64,000 nucleotides of DNA, from positions 310,001-374,000 of the forward strand of contig NZ_QBDX01000001.1 in assembly GCF_003129605.1 (NCBI RefSeq), given 5' to 3'. This stretch comes from Hyphobacterium indicum (GTDB taxonomy: Bacteria; Pseudomonadota; Alphaproteobacteria; Caulobacterales; Maricaulaceae). Positions 7,983-16,779 of this stretch are shown in pieces; the first letter of the stretch is position 1, and the number at the start of each line of letters is the position of its first letter. Below the pieces are notes generated by a model. It did not search any database. It saw nothing but the letters and a program-made list of their open reading frames with translations, and was not told where the DNA came from. The position numbers and the translations under genes are program-made.

Positions 7983-9100
7983 TCCTCGGCATGCGCCTCT
8001 TCATAATGGGCCTGCAGCCAGTCCGAGCCATATTCATTGGAGGGATCGCGGATCACGATATGGAAGTGGTTGGGACGGTCCTCTCTGCCGGTGCGGGTGA
8101 AGTCGATATGCAGGGAGGGTCCCGTGATGCGCAACATGAAGCGCCGGGACAAATCCGTGTAATCGCCCCACCAGGCCAGCATGATATTGTCCAGCCCGTC
8201 CGCCTCGATGCGGGCCATCTGCGCGTCCGCAGCGGCCAGCGTCGCCACGCCGATGAATTCCCGGATGGCATAGGCCAGCAGGACTTGCTGGTCTGCGCTC
8301 AGATCAGCGGCCGACAGCCCTTCCGGTGCCGCCTCCATGTCCGGGACCCAGTTCGGGCCGGCAAATCTGAAACTTTCCAAGGTATCAATCGGCTGGTCCA
8401 GCTCATCCATCTGCCCAGTGTCGAGCGACGCCATCAGGTCGGCCACACGGTCCAGCTCGTGTTGAAGCGAGCGCCGGCCGGCATACAGTCCGGTCTGGAT
8501 TGTCTGCGGATTGTTTCCGAGGAAAACCGGCGTGAAGGCGATCCGGCCCTCGACCACGGTCGCGGTCACCGCCAGATGATGCCCGTCAAGCACCAGCGAC
8601 CAGGTGCCGGAGGCCGGGTCGCCGAAAATCCGGACCCAGTAATTCTCCGGATCATACGCTTCCATCAGGCTCGTCGCCCGCGCCCGGTTCTCGTCGGACA
8701 GCTCATCGCCCCGTTCCGCTATGGCGGCCTCGACACCGGCCCGGAGATAGGTTTCCAGCGTCATGATATGCATGGCGTCGCCATAGCCCTCGCTGGACAG
8801 TCCGCGCGCCAGCAGCCCGTGCAGCGCAATGCGCTGGGCGTCGTTCAGCGTGGCGATCTGCAAACCCGCTCTCGGAGCCATCACGGTTGGCAGATTGCTC
8901 CAGCCTTCGCGTGCCTCGGTGTCGGCAAGGTCAAACAGCACGCTGGCGCGCTGATCCTCGTCCAGTGTTGCGAGAAACTCGCCCGCGGCCGCCGCCATGG
9001 CGGCGGCTTCCTGCCGCATGCCGGCATCCGCATGATCCGGATGCGCATGGGCTGCGCCCGCCAGAATCGTGCCTAGCACGATCAAGATAATATGTTTCAT
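7979..9100 (-). CDS. DUF3500 family secreted protein inserted in the array
   Basis: 373 residues from the ATG at 9100, chosen because MKHIILIVLGTILAGAAHAHP is a good signal peptide and GGGGGGAA lies just upstream. Family hallmarks include LDGHHLAVTATV, FLGNNPQ, a GLYAGRRSLQ block, LLAYAIREFIGV and, near the end, HIDFTRTGREDRPNHFHIV, typical of DUF3500. Members are secreted and their biochemical role is not established. The stop overlaps the P13 start by ATGA. The same frame stays open up to 9250, where it begins with the array signature MILARL, so a 423-residue form coupled to P12 translation is possible. Confidence 0.85.
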   Translation of the reverse strand: MKHIILIVLGTILAGAAHAHPDHADAGMRQEAAAMAAAAGEFLATLDEDQRASVLFDLADTEAREGWSNLPTVMAPRAGLQIATLNDAQRIALHGLLARGLSSEGYGDAMHIMTLETYLRAGVEAAIAERGDELSDENRARATSLMEAYDPENYWVRIFGDPASGTWSLVLDGHHLAVTATVVEGRIAFTPVFLGNNPQTIQTGLYAGRRSLQHELDRVADLMASLDTGQMDELDQPIDTLESFRFAGPNWVPDMEAAPEGLSAADLSADQQVLLAYAIREFIGVATLAAADAQMARIEADGLDNIMLAWWGDYTDLSRRFMLRITGPSLHIDFTRTGREDRPNHFHIVIRDPSNEYGSDWLQAHYEEAHAEE

Positions 9101-9250
9101 GATGTTCCCCCCGAGATTTATTATGCCAGTTTGGCCTGTGAAGTCATCCGCCGCGTGAATCGGCGTATTCGCGTGCTGTTTCCATGTCTGAAATGCGGGA
9201 CTCTCTCCCGGCGGGCAGATCGCGGCGGAGGGCAGGCGGGCGAGGATCAT
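9101..9250 (-). pseudogene. Relic of a P-gene start upstream of DUF3500
   Basis: The first 17 bases from 9250 leftward match the array start exactly (ATGATCCTCGCCCGCCT, coding MILARL) and the ATG overlaps the P12 stop as at other junctions. The sequence then changes abruptly to unrelated DNA leading to the DUF3500 ribosome site. This is best read as the stump left when the DUF3500 cassette replaced or displaced a P gene. Confidence 0.65.
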
Positions 9251-9987
9251 TCCGGATGCCTTTCATCAATCGCCGCAAGCAGGTCCTGCGTGGCGGTGTC
9301 GAGGCGCCGGTTCGTCGCCCAGAGGTATTCCAGATTGAGCGCGAATATGGCCAGGTGATCGGAAAAGGCCGCGTCTTGCGACAAGGCCAGCCAGTCGGTA
9401 TCGAAGCTGACAGGAACAGGCTCGACCAGTCCAATGCGCGGAAAGGAGTCGACCATCGCGGCAATGGATAGAGCCTCGAACGTGGATCCGGCATTGGTGA
9501 CTTCGATCAGGCTGTCGATATTTTCTTCAGTGTCGCGCACCAACTCAAATACCTGCCGCCAGTCGCGCATCTCGGCTTCCAGGCGGCTGCCACTCAGCGA
9601 TGCGCGGCTATCCATGATTTCCAGTTGGTCAAGCGCGAAGTGTTCGGCGTCTAGGCTCGGATTCATGAAGGCATAAAGGGCCAGTTCATTCAGACGTGTT
9701 GCATCGGCCCCTGCGGTGTAGGCCGACAGCTGGACCCGTAATTCGCGCACATTCGCATTGTTCCTCTCCAGAATGTCGATGTTTTCCTGAATTTCCGCGA
9801 GGTTCGCACGCATCTCCGTTCGCAGGAGTTCAATCTGGACGTCGATCCGCTCTTGCACAGCCTGCCGTTCGCTCAGCAGCGAGATCTGGAAGGCCAGCAA
9901 GACACCGGCCACGACGATGACGAATTCCAGCACGACCGCGAACCAGTTCTGTGTCCGGATGGCATGGGAGAGGCGGGCGAGGATCAT
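9247..9987 (-). CDS. P12, DUF6090-like array protein, Cys-free
   Basis: 246 residues. The span follows the VVAGVLLAFQ spelling and ends in ISLLSERQA, without the AWN tail. No cysteine. The SG-LR motif is hardly recognisable (FALDQLEIMDSRASLSG near 117-133). The later block FDTDWLALSQDAAF resembles the class I region around the second Cys (CDxxxM-x-D-xF) with the Cys replaced, so this looks like a class I member that lost both cysteines. ATGA overlap with P11 upstream; downstream it overlaps the relic start at 9250. Confidence 0.83.
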   Translation of the reverse strand: MILARLSHAIRTQNWFAVVLEFVIVVAGVLLAFQISLLSERQAVQERIDVQIELLRTEMRANLAEIQENIDILERNNANVRELRVQLSAYTAGADATRLNELALYAFMNPSLDAEHFALDQLEIMDSRASLSGSRLEAEMRDWRQVFELVRDTEENIDSLIEVTNAGSTFEALSIAAMVDSFPRIGLVEPVPVSFDTDWLALSQDAAFSDHLAIFALNLEYLWATNRRLDTATQDLLAAIDERHPE

Positions 9988-10721
9988 GGGGCGTCTTCCA
10001 AATCACACGCGCGTCCCGTTTCTTCCGCCAGGCGGCCGCACAATGCGACGGTATGGTTTTCGAGCGCGACGACATACTGCGCGAAAATGGCGTGCATGCG
10101 GGCGATCTGGACGAGCGCACTTTGACGGCGCGGCTCCGCCAACAGGCCTTCCAGATCCACCCGCACCCGGGTGACCGTCGGGTCATCCGTCGGTTCATGG
10201 AAGGTGAATTCGCTCAGGGTATCGGAAAAGGTTGTCAGGCCCCGGCGGAAACTGCCGTGTTGGCTCTCGATCCATTCCAGCCGTCCCCGGTAACGGTTCA
10301 GCTCGGTCACAAGGCCGCGGTCGGTGATCAGCGCGAGATCACCGGATTGCTCGAGCGCCTCGTAGGTGCTCTGCTGCACGGGCGGCCTTGAAAAATACAT
10401 CACTTGCGCGATCGCCCGTTCAAAGACCTCCCGGTTTTCAGGCACCAGCTCACCGCCCATCGCAACACGCACCATTACCGACTGATCGGCCTGACGCGCG
10501 GCATTCACCGCAATGCGTTGCCGCAGGGCACGGATTGTCTGTTCGGTTTCTGCCTGAAGCCGGATCAGGGCCTGGTCGACACGCGCCGCATTCTCGCGCT
10601 CTCCATTCCACGCCGTGATCTGGAAGCCGATCACGACGCCGGCGATGACGATGACGAATTCCAGCGCAACAGCGAACCAGTTCTGCTCGCGGATGGCGCG
10701 GGAGAGGCGGGCGAGGATCAT
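9984..10721 (-). CDS. P11, DUF6090-like array protein, class II cysteines
   Basis: 245 residues from the ATG at 10721, which overlaps the P10 stop. The N-terminal module is the consensus of the array (MILARLSRAIREQNW, FQITAWNGER). Cys228 and Cys239 are ten residues apart (LCGRLAEETGRAC), very like the P16 ending LCAETSRLTGRAC. The SG-LR motif is at 119-142 (YEALEQSGDLALITDRGL). A shared VYF/LYP-SPP segment before the motif links it to P9, P13 and P16. It ends in Ala-Pro. Confidence 0.85.
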   Translation of the reverse strand: MILARLSRAIREQNWFAVALEFVIVIAGVVIGFQITAWNGERENAARVDQALIRLQAETEQTIRALRQRIAVNAARQADQSVMVRVAMGGELVPENREVFERAIAQVMYFSRPPVQQSTYEALEQSGDLALITDRGLVTELNRYRGRLEWIESQHGSFRRGLTTFSDTLSEFTFHEPTDDPTVTRVRVDLEGLLAEPRRQSALVQIARMHAIFAQYVVALENHTVALCGRLAEETGRACDLEDAP

Positions 10722-11458
10722 TCGGTCAGCTCCGGCATGTCGCAATCAAGCGGGCCGGTGTCCGCGCCGATTTCCTCGGCGACAGTGATCCGTAGCCGGT
10801 CAGCCGTCTCGGCCATGTTCTCCAGCCAGAGAACGTTGACATGTGTAATCCGCAGCGCATGGCCCAGGGCATTGAGGAAAGTGTCGTCCGCCGCCAGCGC
10901 CTCGAAATCATAGGTGATGCCGTAGACCTCGCCTGGCACGGGCCGCAGCCGGTTCTGGACGTCACGCACGAAACTGTCCTGCGCGCCGATCAGAACATTG
11001 ATCAATTCATCCAGTGACGAGAAATGGGCGTCGGCGCTGGCGATCCGCGCCCGCAGGCGATCATCGGAAATCAGGTTCATCTGCCCGCCATTGACCAGTT
11101 CGTTCAGTGTCGCGCGATTCAACGAACTGGTACGGACACGGGTGGAAGCGATCAATTCGAACCCTGTATCGTCTATAGCCTCGGGATTGTTGGTCAAAAA
11201 CGCATCCAGCGTCCGCCGGGCCCGCGTATGCCAGTTATGGGTCGCATAGGCATCAAACTGAAGGTCGCAGGTCGATTGCACCATGTCCTGGTGAAGGCGC
11301 GTCAGATAGGTTCGCTCGCTTTCCCGGTCGGCCTGCTCGCCGCGCCATTCGGTAATCTGGAAACCGATCACCACACCGGCGATAACGATGACGAATTCGA
11401 GCGCGACGGCGAACCAGTTCTGCTCGCGAAACGCGCGGGAAAGGCGGTCGAGGATCAT
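10718..11458 (-). CDS. P10, DUF6090-like array protein, class III cysteines
   Basis: 246 residues from the ATG at 11458. It is a close duplicate of P7: both have TEWRGEQA after the span, a Cys64 (STCD/SVCQ), an NNP/NDP-AIDDTGFEL block at about 90-102, TLNELVNGGQ-NLIS at the SG-LR motif, and ITYDFEALA followed by FLN-LGHALRIT. The second cysteine is at 239 (GPLDCD). No other members place a Cys at 64. Overlaps P9 and P11 by ATGA. Confidence 0.86.
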   Translation of the reverse strand: MILDRLSRAFREQNWFAVALEFVIVIAGVVIGFQITEWRGEQADRESERTYLTRLHQDMVQSTCDLQFDAYATHNWHTRARRTLDAFLTNNPEAIDDTGFELIASTRVRTSSLNRATLNELVNGGQMNLISDDRLRARIASADAHFSSLDELINVLIGAQDSFVRDVQNRLRPVPGEVYGITYDFEALAADDTFLNALGHALRITHVNVLWLENMAETADRLRITVAEEIGADTGPLDCDMPELTE

Positions 11459-12231
11459 GGTGCGGTATCCTCCGGATCCGGGAGCACTTCCATAATCATG
11501 GGACTTGCCTGGCACACCCGCTCCAAATCCCCGGCAACGGCATGGCACAGGTTCGATGCGCTCGTTCGAACCGCCCGCCTGTAGCTGATCATGGCCATTT
11601 GCCCGTAAAGGCTACCGGTCATCTCGCGCACGAAGCGGTCATCAGAGGCAAGCATCTCGAAATTGGCCCGGGTCTCCCTGCGTTCTGGCAGGTCGGGCCG
11701 GTAGACCGATGCAAATGCGGCGCCACCCAGCTGATCGGGTTGTTCGGCGAGGTTTCGAAAATAGGGAAGCTGTTGCGCGTAGTGGTCTATTGAACGCTGA
11801 TATCGTGAAAGCGCTTCGCGAATGGCTGGATCTTCGATCAAACCAATGCGCCCGCCGGCAATAATTTCGTCGACCACAGCGCGTGGCGGTGTGAGCGCGG
11901 GATACCGCGCGGATCGCCATATGCCGTTGACGAACTCGGCTTGTGTCAGGTCGCCGAGTGTGCCGCTGTTCAGCGCAGCCACAGCCTGGTCAAGAAGATT
12001 CAGGCTTCTGACACTGGTAGCGATCTCGGCGTCGATATAGGCGATGGCCTCATGACTTTCATCGAGTAGGCGATGCAGGACGGCCTGCTCTTCGCGCTTT
12101 TCCTCCTGATCCTGTGCCCAGGCCTGGATCTGGAAACCGATCACCACGCCGGCAATGACGATGACGAATTCGAGCGCCACGGCGTAGTAATTCTGCTCGC
12201 GGACCGCCTTTGAGAGGTTCTGTAGGATCAT
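11455..12231 (-). CDS. P9, DUF6090-like array protein, class II cysteines
   Basis: 258 residues. N-terminus MILQNLSKAVREQNYYAVALEF; span end FQIQAWAQDQ. Cys229 and Cys240 (LCHAVAGDLERVC) are class II. The region before the SG-LR motif reads RYPALTPPRAVVDEI, parallel to P5 (FYAAITPPRTVFDEL) and P16 (LYPAFSPRQGVYTEI), so class II members share this whole central block as well as the cysteine spacing. Overlaps P8 and P10 by ATGA and ends in Ala-Pro. Confidence 0.85.
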   Translation of the reverse strand: MILQNLSKAVREQNYYAVALEFVIVIAGVVIGFQIQAWAQDQEEKREEQAVLHRLLDESHEAIAYIDAEIATSVRSLNLLDQAVAALNSGTLGDLTQAEFVNGIWRSARYPALTPPRAVVDEIIAGGRIGLIEDPAIREALSRYQRSIDHYAQQLPYFRNLAEQPDQLGGAAFASVYRPDLPERRETRANFEMLASDDRFVREMTGSLYGQMAMISYRRAVRTSASNLCHAVAGDLERVCQASPMIMEVLPDPEDTAP

Positions 12232-12968
12232 CGGAAGCCTCGTATTTCGATTTCACTGCGCACACGCTCCCGGATGGCTTCGATTTCGCTGCGGTAACGC
12301 ACAAAATGAGCCGCCTGAAACCGGTTCTGCAGGGCGGCGTAATTGACCCGGTTCAGGAAGACTTCGTTCTGCGAAACCGCGTCGAAATCAAACTGGATGG
12401 TGTGCTGGTCGTACCCGCCCGCGGAGAGGTCCGCCACATCCTCGAGCCGGGCTTCGAACTGACGGGAAATCTCGAAGGCAACCGGCGTCAGGTCAGCGGC
12501 CATCTGCTGCAGCGAGGCCTGCGACCGGCTCTGCAATTGAGGGATTGAAGCCAGGTCCGAGCGTAAATCCCTGTTTTGTATGATCGTCAAATCACCCGCG
12601 CTGATCATTTCACGCAAGCTGGCGGGCTCCAGATTGATCATTTCAACATCGGTGATCGCATTCAGGCCCCAGGACCCCGCCTGCGCCTGGTCCCGGTCCC
12701 CCGCCTCGACGCCCTCGAGGAAAAGCCCGATCCAGTTGAAATAGGCGTCGATTGCGCGCTGCGCGTCGTTCAGGTCTTCGATGACCGCCGTCAGCTCCAC
12801 CTCCAGCCGGTAGAGATATTCGGCCTCCAGTTGACGTTCCTGGCGGCCCTCATTCCACGCATTGATCTGAAAGCCGATCACCACACCGGCGATGACGATG
12901 ACGAACTCCACCCCGGCGGCGAGCCAGTTCTGGGTCTTCAGCGCGCGGGAGAGATTGTCGAGGATCAT
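12228..12968 (-). CDS. P8, DUF6090-like array protein, MILDNL subtype, Cys-free
   Basis: 246 residues from the ATG at 12968. The MILDNLSRALKTQNWLAAGVE module matches P5 and P17 almost exactly, with FQINAWNEGRQ after the span. No cysteine in the whole protein. The SG-LR motif at 117-139 (LREMISAGDLTIIQNRDLRSDL) is intact. The block FDFDAVSQNEVFLNRV near 193-208 corresponds to the FDF/YDFEALA segment of P5, P7 and P10. Overlaps P7 and P9. Confidence 0.84.
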   Translation of the reverse strand: MILDNLSRALKTQNWLAAGVEFVIVIAGVVIGFQINAWNEGRQERQLEAEYLYRLEVELTAVIEDLNDAQRAIDAYFNWIGLFLEGVEAGDRDQAQAGSWGLNAITDVEMINLEPASLREMISAGDLTIIQNRDLRSDLASIPQLQSRSQASLQQMAADLTPVAFEISRQFEARLEDVADLSAGGYDQHTIQFDFDAVSQNEVFLNRVNYAALQNRFQAAHFVRYRSEIEAIRERVRSEIEIRGFR

Positions 12969-13708
12969 GATCTGCGCCCTTGTTCCGGACATTCAGGGCC
13001 GTCGCTGACATCGCGCCCAAGCTCTTCTCCTACCGCAACCCGCAGGCGCTCGGCGGCATCCGCCATATCACCCAGCCAGTTGATGTTGGCATTGGTGATA
13101 CGCAGCGCATGGCCCAGCGAGTTGAGAAATTGCTCATCCTGCGCCAGCGCCTCGAAGTCGTAGGTGATGTCATAGGTGTTGCCCGGCGTCGGGCGCAGCC
13201 GGGAATGAACCTCGCTGAGGAATGTGCCCTGGGCGTTGACAAGGATCTGGATGTATTCGGCAAGCGAAGTCAGCAGGGCATCGGTTTCCGCGATTTGCGC
13301 ACGCAGGACCGGGTTCGAGATCAGGTTCACCTGCCCGCCATTCACCAGTTCGTTCAGCGTCGCGCGGAAAGGAGAACCGGTCTGGATACGCGTCGAGGCG
13401 ACAAGCTCGAACCCGGTATCATCGATGGCGTCGGGATCATTCAGGAGCAGGGCATCAAGTGTGGCCCGCGCGCGCGTGTTCCAGTTGTTGACGCCCCTCT
13501 GTTCATACCGGACCTGGCAAACGGATTGTTCCATGTCGCGATAAAGGCGCGCGAGATAGATCTGCTCGGCCTCCCGGTTGGCCTGTTCACCGCGCCATTC
13601 CGTGATCTGGAAGCCGATCACGACACCGGCTATGACGATGATGAATTCAACAGCCACGGCGAACCAGTTCTGTTCGCGGAAGGCTTTGGAGAGGCGGGCA
13701 AGGATCAT
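12965..13708 (-). CDS. P7, DUF6090-like array protein, class III cysteines
   Basis: 247 residues from the ATG at 13708. A recent paralogue of P10 (see the shared blocks listed there), separated from it by P8 and P9. Cys64 and Cys240. The C-terminal tail after the second Cys differs (PEQGRRS here, DMPELTE in P10), so similarity stops close to the stop codon while the junction stays an ATGA overlap. N-terminus MILARLSKAFREQNW. Confidence 0.86.
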   Translation of the reverse strand: MILARLSKAFREQNWFAVAVEFIIVIAGVVIGFQITEWRGEQANREAEQIYLARLYRDMEQSVCQVRYEQRGVNNWNTRARATLDALLLNDPDAIDDTGFELVASTRIQTGSPFRATLNELVNGGQVNLISNPVLRAQIAETDALLTSLAEYIQILVNAQGTFLSEVHSRLRPTPGNTYDITYDFEALAQDEQFLNSLGHALRITNANINWLGDMADAAERLRVAVGEELGRDVSDGPECPEQGRRS

Positions 13709-14433
13709 GGCGCCGGCTCCACGCGGGCGGCGAGCATCCCTTCGGTCTCCCGCATCACCTCCAGGACACCAGCGTGTACGCGCTCTCGGCTCCGGGTGGC
13801 GTGCCAAAGGTCAAGCATGGCGTTATTCAGCTCCAGGTGATCGCACAAGGACTGGAACTCGAATCCAGGCGCCACGGAGACCTGGAACAGGCTGTCCGGA
13901 TCAGGTGCGAACGGGACGACGCCGACGATAACGGCGCTTGCGCTCACTGCCAGCGCCGCATTTGCCGCGCTCGATACGCGCACATTATTGTTCAGAAGCG
14001 AGTAGGTGTATTTGATCTGCGCCTTCAACGCGGTGTCTTCAAGCCGGGCGAGTGCGCCGCTTGCGACCATTTCCTCATAAGTCCCGTCGACCACAAAAAT
14101 TTGGGTGCGTATGCGATGGCGGGCGAGTGCCTGCCTCACGGGGGCCCACGCCGCCTCGTCCGGCGGGCAGGACCGCAGCACGTCGATCGCCTCGGCGAGA
14201 TCAGCCTCGTACCTTGATTGGGCTTCCATACGCTCCAATGCGTCCGTCATCGCGCGAAAGTCGGAGAGCAGCTCGACGAGATACTGCTCCTCGCGCCCTC
14301 GCAGCTCACGCGCCTGCGCCCACGCATTGACTTGAAAGCCGATCACGACACCGAGGATGACGATGATGAACTCCACCCCGGCGGCGAACCAGTTCTGGGT
14401 CTTCAGGGCGCGGGAGAGGTTGTCGAGGATCAT
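13705..14433 (-). CDS. P6, DUF6090-like array protein, class I-type cysteines
   Basis: 242 residues from the ATG at 14433. MILDNL subtype with span core EFIIVILGVVIGFQVNAWAQ. Cys89 (RSCPPDE) and Cys197 (SLCDHLELN) have class I spacing but none of the Ala-x-Ser-His or aMR side motifs, closer to P2. The SG-LR motif is at 118-140 (YEEMVASGALARLEDTAL). An Ala/Ser/Val-rich hydrophobic stretch near 157-173 (ANAALAVSASAVIVGVV) is unique in the array and might be a second, weak membrane segment. Ends in Ala-Pro. Confidence 0.84.
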   Translation of the reverse strand: MILDNLSRALKTQNWFAAGVEFIIVILGVVIGFQVNAWAQARELRGREEQYLVELLSDFRAMTDALERMEAQSRYEADLAEAIDVLRSCPPDEAAWAPVRQALARHRIRTQIFVVDGTYEEMVASGALARLEDTALKAQIKYTYSLLNNNVRVSSAANAALAVSASAVIVGVVPFAPDPDSLFQVSVAPGFEFQSLCDHLELNNAMLDLWHATRSRERVHAGVLEVMRETEGMLAARVEPAP

Positions 14434-15224
14434 GGCGCCTGCCTCATCTCGTCCAGATAGGCGCGCGCTGCGGCGAGCTGGTCTCGCCCTGACTGAGCGG
14501 ACGCGCAGGTTTCTGATCGCGCGGCCGAAAGGGCCTCGCACATCTCATAGGCCGTCCTCAAAGCCCCCATGCGGAAGAACAGAAAGACCCGCTGATTGCG
14601 CACAGCGTCGACAATCGAGCTGACGACAACCCGGTCTTCGGACAGCGATGCGATGTCGAAATCGAAGCGGCGTAGGGTGAGATCGCTGAAGTCGATTTCA
14701 CTGAACACCTGGCGATCCAGAATGCTCAGCCCATCCGGCGAGTTCGACCGGAATTGGTCCAGCTGGCCGGTGATGAAGGTCAGCTGGTCGGCATATTCCG
14801 AAACAGCGGCGTTGGCACCGGGATCGGAAATCCGGCTCAGCCCGCCTGATGCCAGAAGTTCGTCGAACACGGTACGCGGCGGCGTGATCGCGGCATAGAA
14901 GTATAATCCCTCAATCCCGTCATAGACCGCATCTTCAAAGCCTGGTTCGATCCGGGCGTTCTGAAGTGCGCGGAGAAGCGAAACGCGGTGGCGATCATTT
15001 TCCATGGCGTCGGCCACGTCTTCGACCCAGAAGTTTACGACCGCCTCGGACTCTGCGCGAAGCCGGGTGACAGCCTGCGCTGCTGCAGCGTTAGCCGCCC
15101 GATCCTCGTTCCACGCATTGATCTGAAAGCCGATCACGACACCGGCGATGACGATGACGAACTCCACCCCGGCGGCGAGCCAGTTCTGGGTCTTTAAGGC
15201 GCGGGAGAGGTTGTCGAGGATCAT
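14430..15224 (-). CDS. P5, DUF6090-like array protein, class II cysteines
   Basis: 264 residues, the longest member. MILDNL subtype N-terminus joined to a class II body: central ITPPRTVFDELLASGGLSRI and Cys229/Cys240 (MCEALSAARSETC). A further 24 residues follow the second Cys, including a predicted short helix. Combining the MILDNL head with a class II tail, while most class II members have MILAR or MILQ heads, again argues for head/tail exchange. Overlaps P4 and P6, ends in Ala-Pro. Confidence 0.85.
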   Translation of the reverse strand: MILDNLSRALKTQNWLAAGVEFVIVIAGVVIGFQINAWNEDRAANAAAAQAVTRLRAESEAVVNFWVEDVADAMENDRHRVSLLRALQNARIEPGFEDAVYDGIEGLYFYAAITPPRTVFDELLASGGLSRISDPGANAAVSEYADQLTFITGQLDQFRSNSPDGLSILDRQVFSEIDFSDLTLRRFDFDIASLSEDRVVVSSIVDAVRNQRVFLFFRMGALRTAYEMCEALSAARSETCASAQSGRDQLAAARAYLDEMRQAP

Positions 15225-15994
15225 GGCGCGGTCTCGTCTTCTGGGGCGCTGGATCGCGGCAGGTCCAGCTCCGCTTCGATGGCGACGCGCAGGGCCTCAA
15301 TGGCGTCATCGAGAAAACCGTAGGTGAAATCGACATGCGTCCAGAGTATCTCGGTGTTCTCGATGAGGGCGGCCTGGAAGGACGTGTCTGATCGCATGAC
15401 GGCGAGGTCGCACGCGGCGCCGCGGCTATAGCCGTCTTCTTCGTCCTCCGGATCGGCGAACAGGGTCGCGCGCACCGCGTCGGGATACTCCTGAGGCAAA
15501 TTGACGACCCGGCCGGCGTCCACTGCGGAGCGCGTGCGCACGGCGGTTCGCTTTGAATACAGCTGCATCGCGCGATGTCTGAGCGCTTCGGACCGGATGG
15601 CCTCCACCGCTCCAGAACTCACCAGCTCGTCCAACGAGGGGAAAGCGTCGGGTGAATTGCCGATTCCGTAGTGGGAGACCGCTATGGAGAAGCAGTCTGC
15701 ATCGCTCAGCGTGTCGGGCCCGCCCGCCTCCATGATGACGGGGCGCGCTTCCAGCAGGCGCGCGAGCCGGTCAGCCCGAGGCTCGAGGAGCCTGGCGCGC
15801 ACCTCGGCCAGGCTCGACAGTTCACCGTGAAGGCGGCCTAGCACATCGCGGACATAGGCGCGCCGATCAGCTTCGTTGCTCCAGGTGGAGACCTGGAACG
15901 CCAGAAACACGCCGGAAACGACGATGACAAATTCCAGCACGACGGCGAACCAGTTCTGTTCCCGTATGGCTTTGCTGATGCGGGCGAGGATCAT
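15221..15994 (-). CDS. P4, DUF6090-like array protein, class I cysteines
   Basis: 257 residues. Span spelling VVSGVFLAFQVSTWSN. Cys101 (DCFSIAVSHYG) and Cys195 (AACDLAVMRSDTSF) are textbook class I and pair it with P1, P15, P20 and P22. The SG-LR motif is at 120-142 (LDELVSSGAVEAIRSEAL). The segment after the second Cys includes ILWTHVDFTYGFLDD, similar in place to the aromatic ends of P1 and P12. Overlaps P3 and P5, ends in Ala-Pro. Confidence 0.85.
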   Translation of the reverse strand: MILARISKAIREQNWFAVVLEFVIVVSGVFLAFQVSTWSNEADRRAYVRDVLGRLHGELSSLAEVRARLLEPRADRLARLLEARPVIMEAGGPDTLSDADCFSIAVSHYGIGNSPDAFPSLDELVSSGAVEAIRSEALRHRAMQLYSKRTAVRTRSAVDAGRVVNLPQEYPDAVRATLFADPEDEEDGYSRGAACDLAVMRSDTSFQAALIENTEILWTHVDFTYGFLDDAIEALRVAIEAELDLPRSSAPEDETAP

Positions 15995-16779
15995 TGCACC
16001 GCTCGCGAAGCGGCGAAATCAGCAAGGGCCCGGCCCAGCAATTCCTCGAAATACAGGAGATTTATCTGGCTCTGATCGGCCTCGATAATGCGCCCGCGCA
16101 GGAGGTCTGCAAATCGCTGGTCGCCTCGCAATCGATCGGCGAGCGTCGCGATTTCCTCTTCGAAGTCATTGATTTCACATGGGAAGGTGAGGAAGTTATC
16201 GAGCGCTTCGTAATCTCCGATAGTAATATTCGGATCTTCCGCACAATTTGCCACTAGCACTCTGTGCAACGCCGGCGGTACGATCTGGCGAAAGGCATCT
16301 CGGTATGGCGTGTTGCCAAGCTCGGAAAACAGGCTGCGCTGGGAACTGTTGTAATACTCGATGGCGGCTTCCCGGAACGGCCCGTGCCGGATGAGGTCGA
16401 TTTCACCGCCCGCGACCAGCTCGTCATAAGTCGGCCGGATCACGCCGGCCCAGAAGTACTGGCTGCCCCGGAAAGCCTTGATCACCAATTCTTCGTCGGT
16501 GAGGTCACGGCGGCCCTCAAGGGCATCAAGCGCTTCCTGGGCTTCCGCCACGACATCTTCGGAATAAAGAGATGTTGCGGTGATGCGCCAGCGTTCGGCT
16601 TCCAGATCGTCGGCCAGGCGCGCCATCATGGTTTCGGCACGGACCCGTTCCGCGCGCTCCCCATTCCAGGCCGTAATCTGAAAACCGATCACAACACCGG
16701 CAATGACGATGATGAATTCCAGTACAACCGCGAACCAGTTCTGTTCGCGCACGGCGCGGGTGATGCGGGCAAGGATCAT
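15991..16779 (-). CDS. P3, DUF6090-like array protein, unique cysteine placement
   Basis: 262 residues from the ATG at 16779. Consensus-type head (MILARITRAVREQNW, FQITAWNGER). Cysteines at 179 (VANCAED) and 201 (FPCEIND), twenty-one residues between, a placement seen nowhere else in the array. The SG-LR motif (YDELVAGGEIDLIRHGPF at 118-135) is followed by EYYNSSQRSLF, close to the Tyr-Tyr-Asn of typical DUF6090 proteins. Overlaps P2 and P4 by ATGA. Confidence 0.84.
   Translation of the reverse strand: MILARITRAVREQNWFAVVLEFIIVIAGVVIGFQITAWNGERAERVRAETMMARLADDLEAERWRITATSLYSEDVVAEAQEALDALEGRRDLTDEELVIKAFRGSQYFWAGVIRPTYDELVAGGEIDLIRHGPFREAAIEYYNSSQRSLFSELGNTPYRDAFRQIVPPALHRVLVANCAEDPNITIGDYEALDNFLTFPCEINDFEEEIATLADRLRGDQRFADLLRGRIIEADQSQINLLYFEELLGRALADFAASRAVQ

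Noticed and set aside
6469-14541. Longer starts for P14, P11, P10, P8, P7 and P6 reaching 8-36 codons upstream
   Set aside because: The added residues lie inside the preceding gene and are unlike each other; the ATGA-overlapping MIL start is common to all members.
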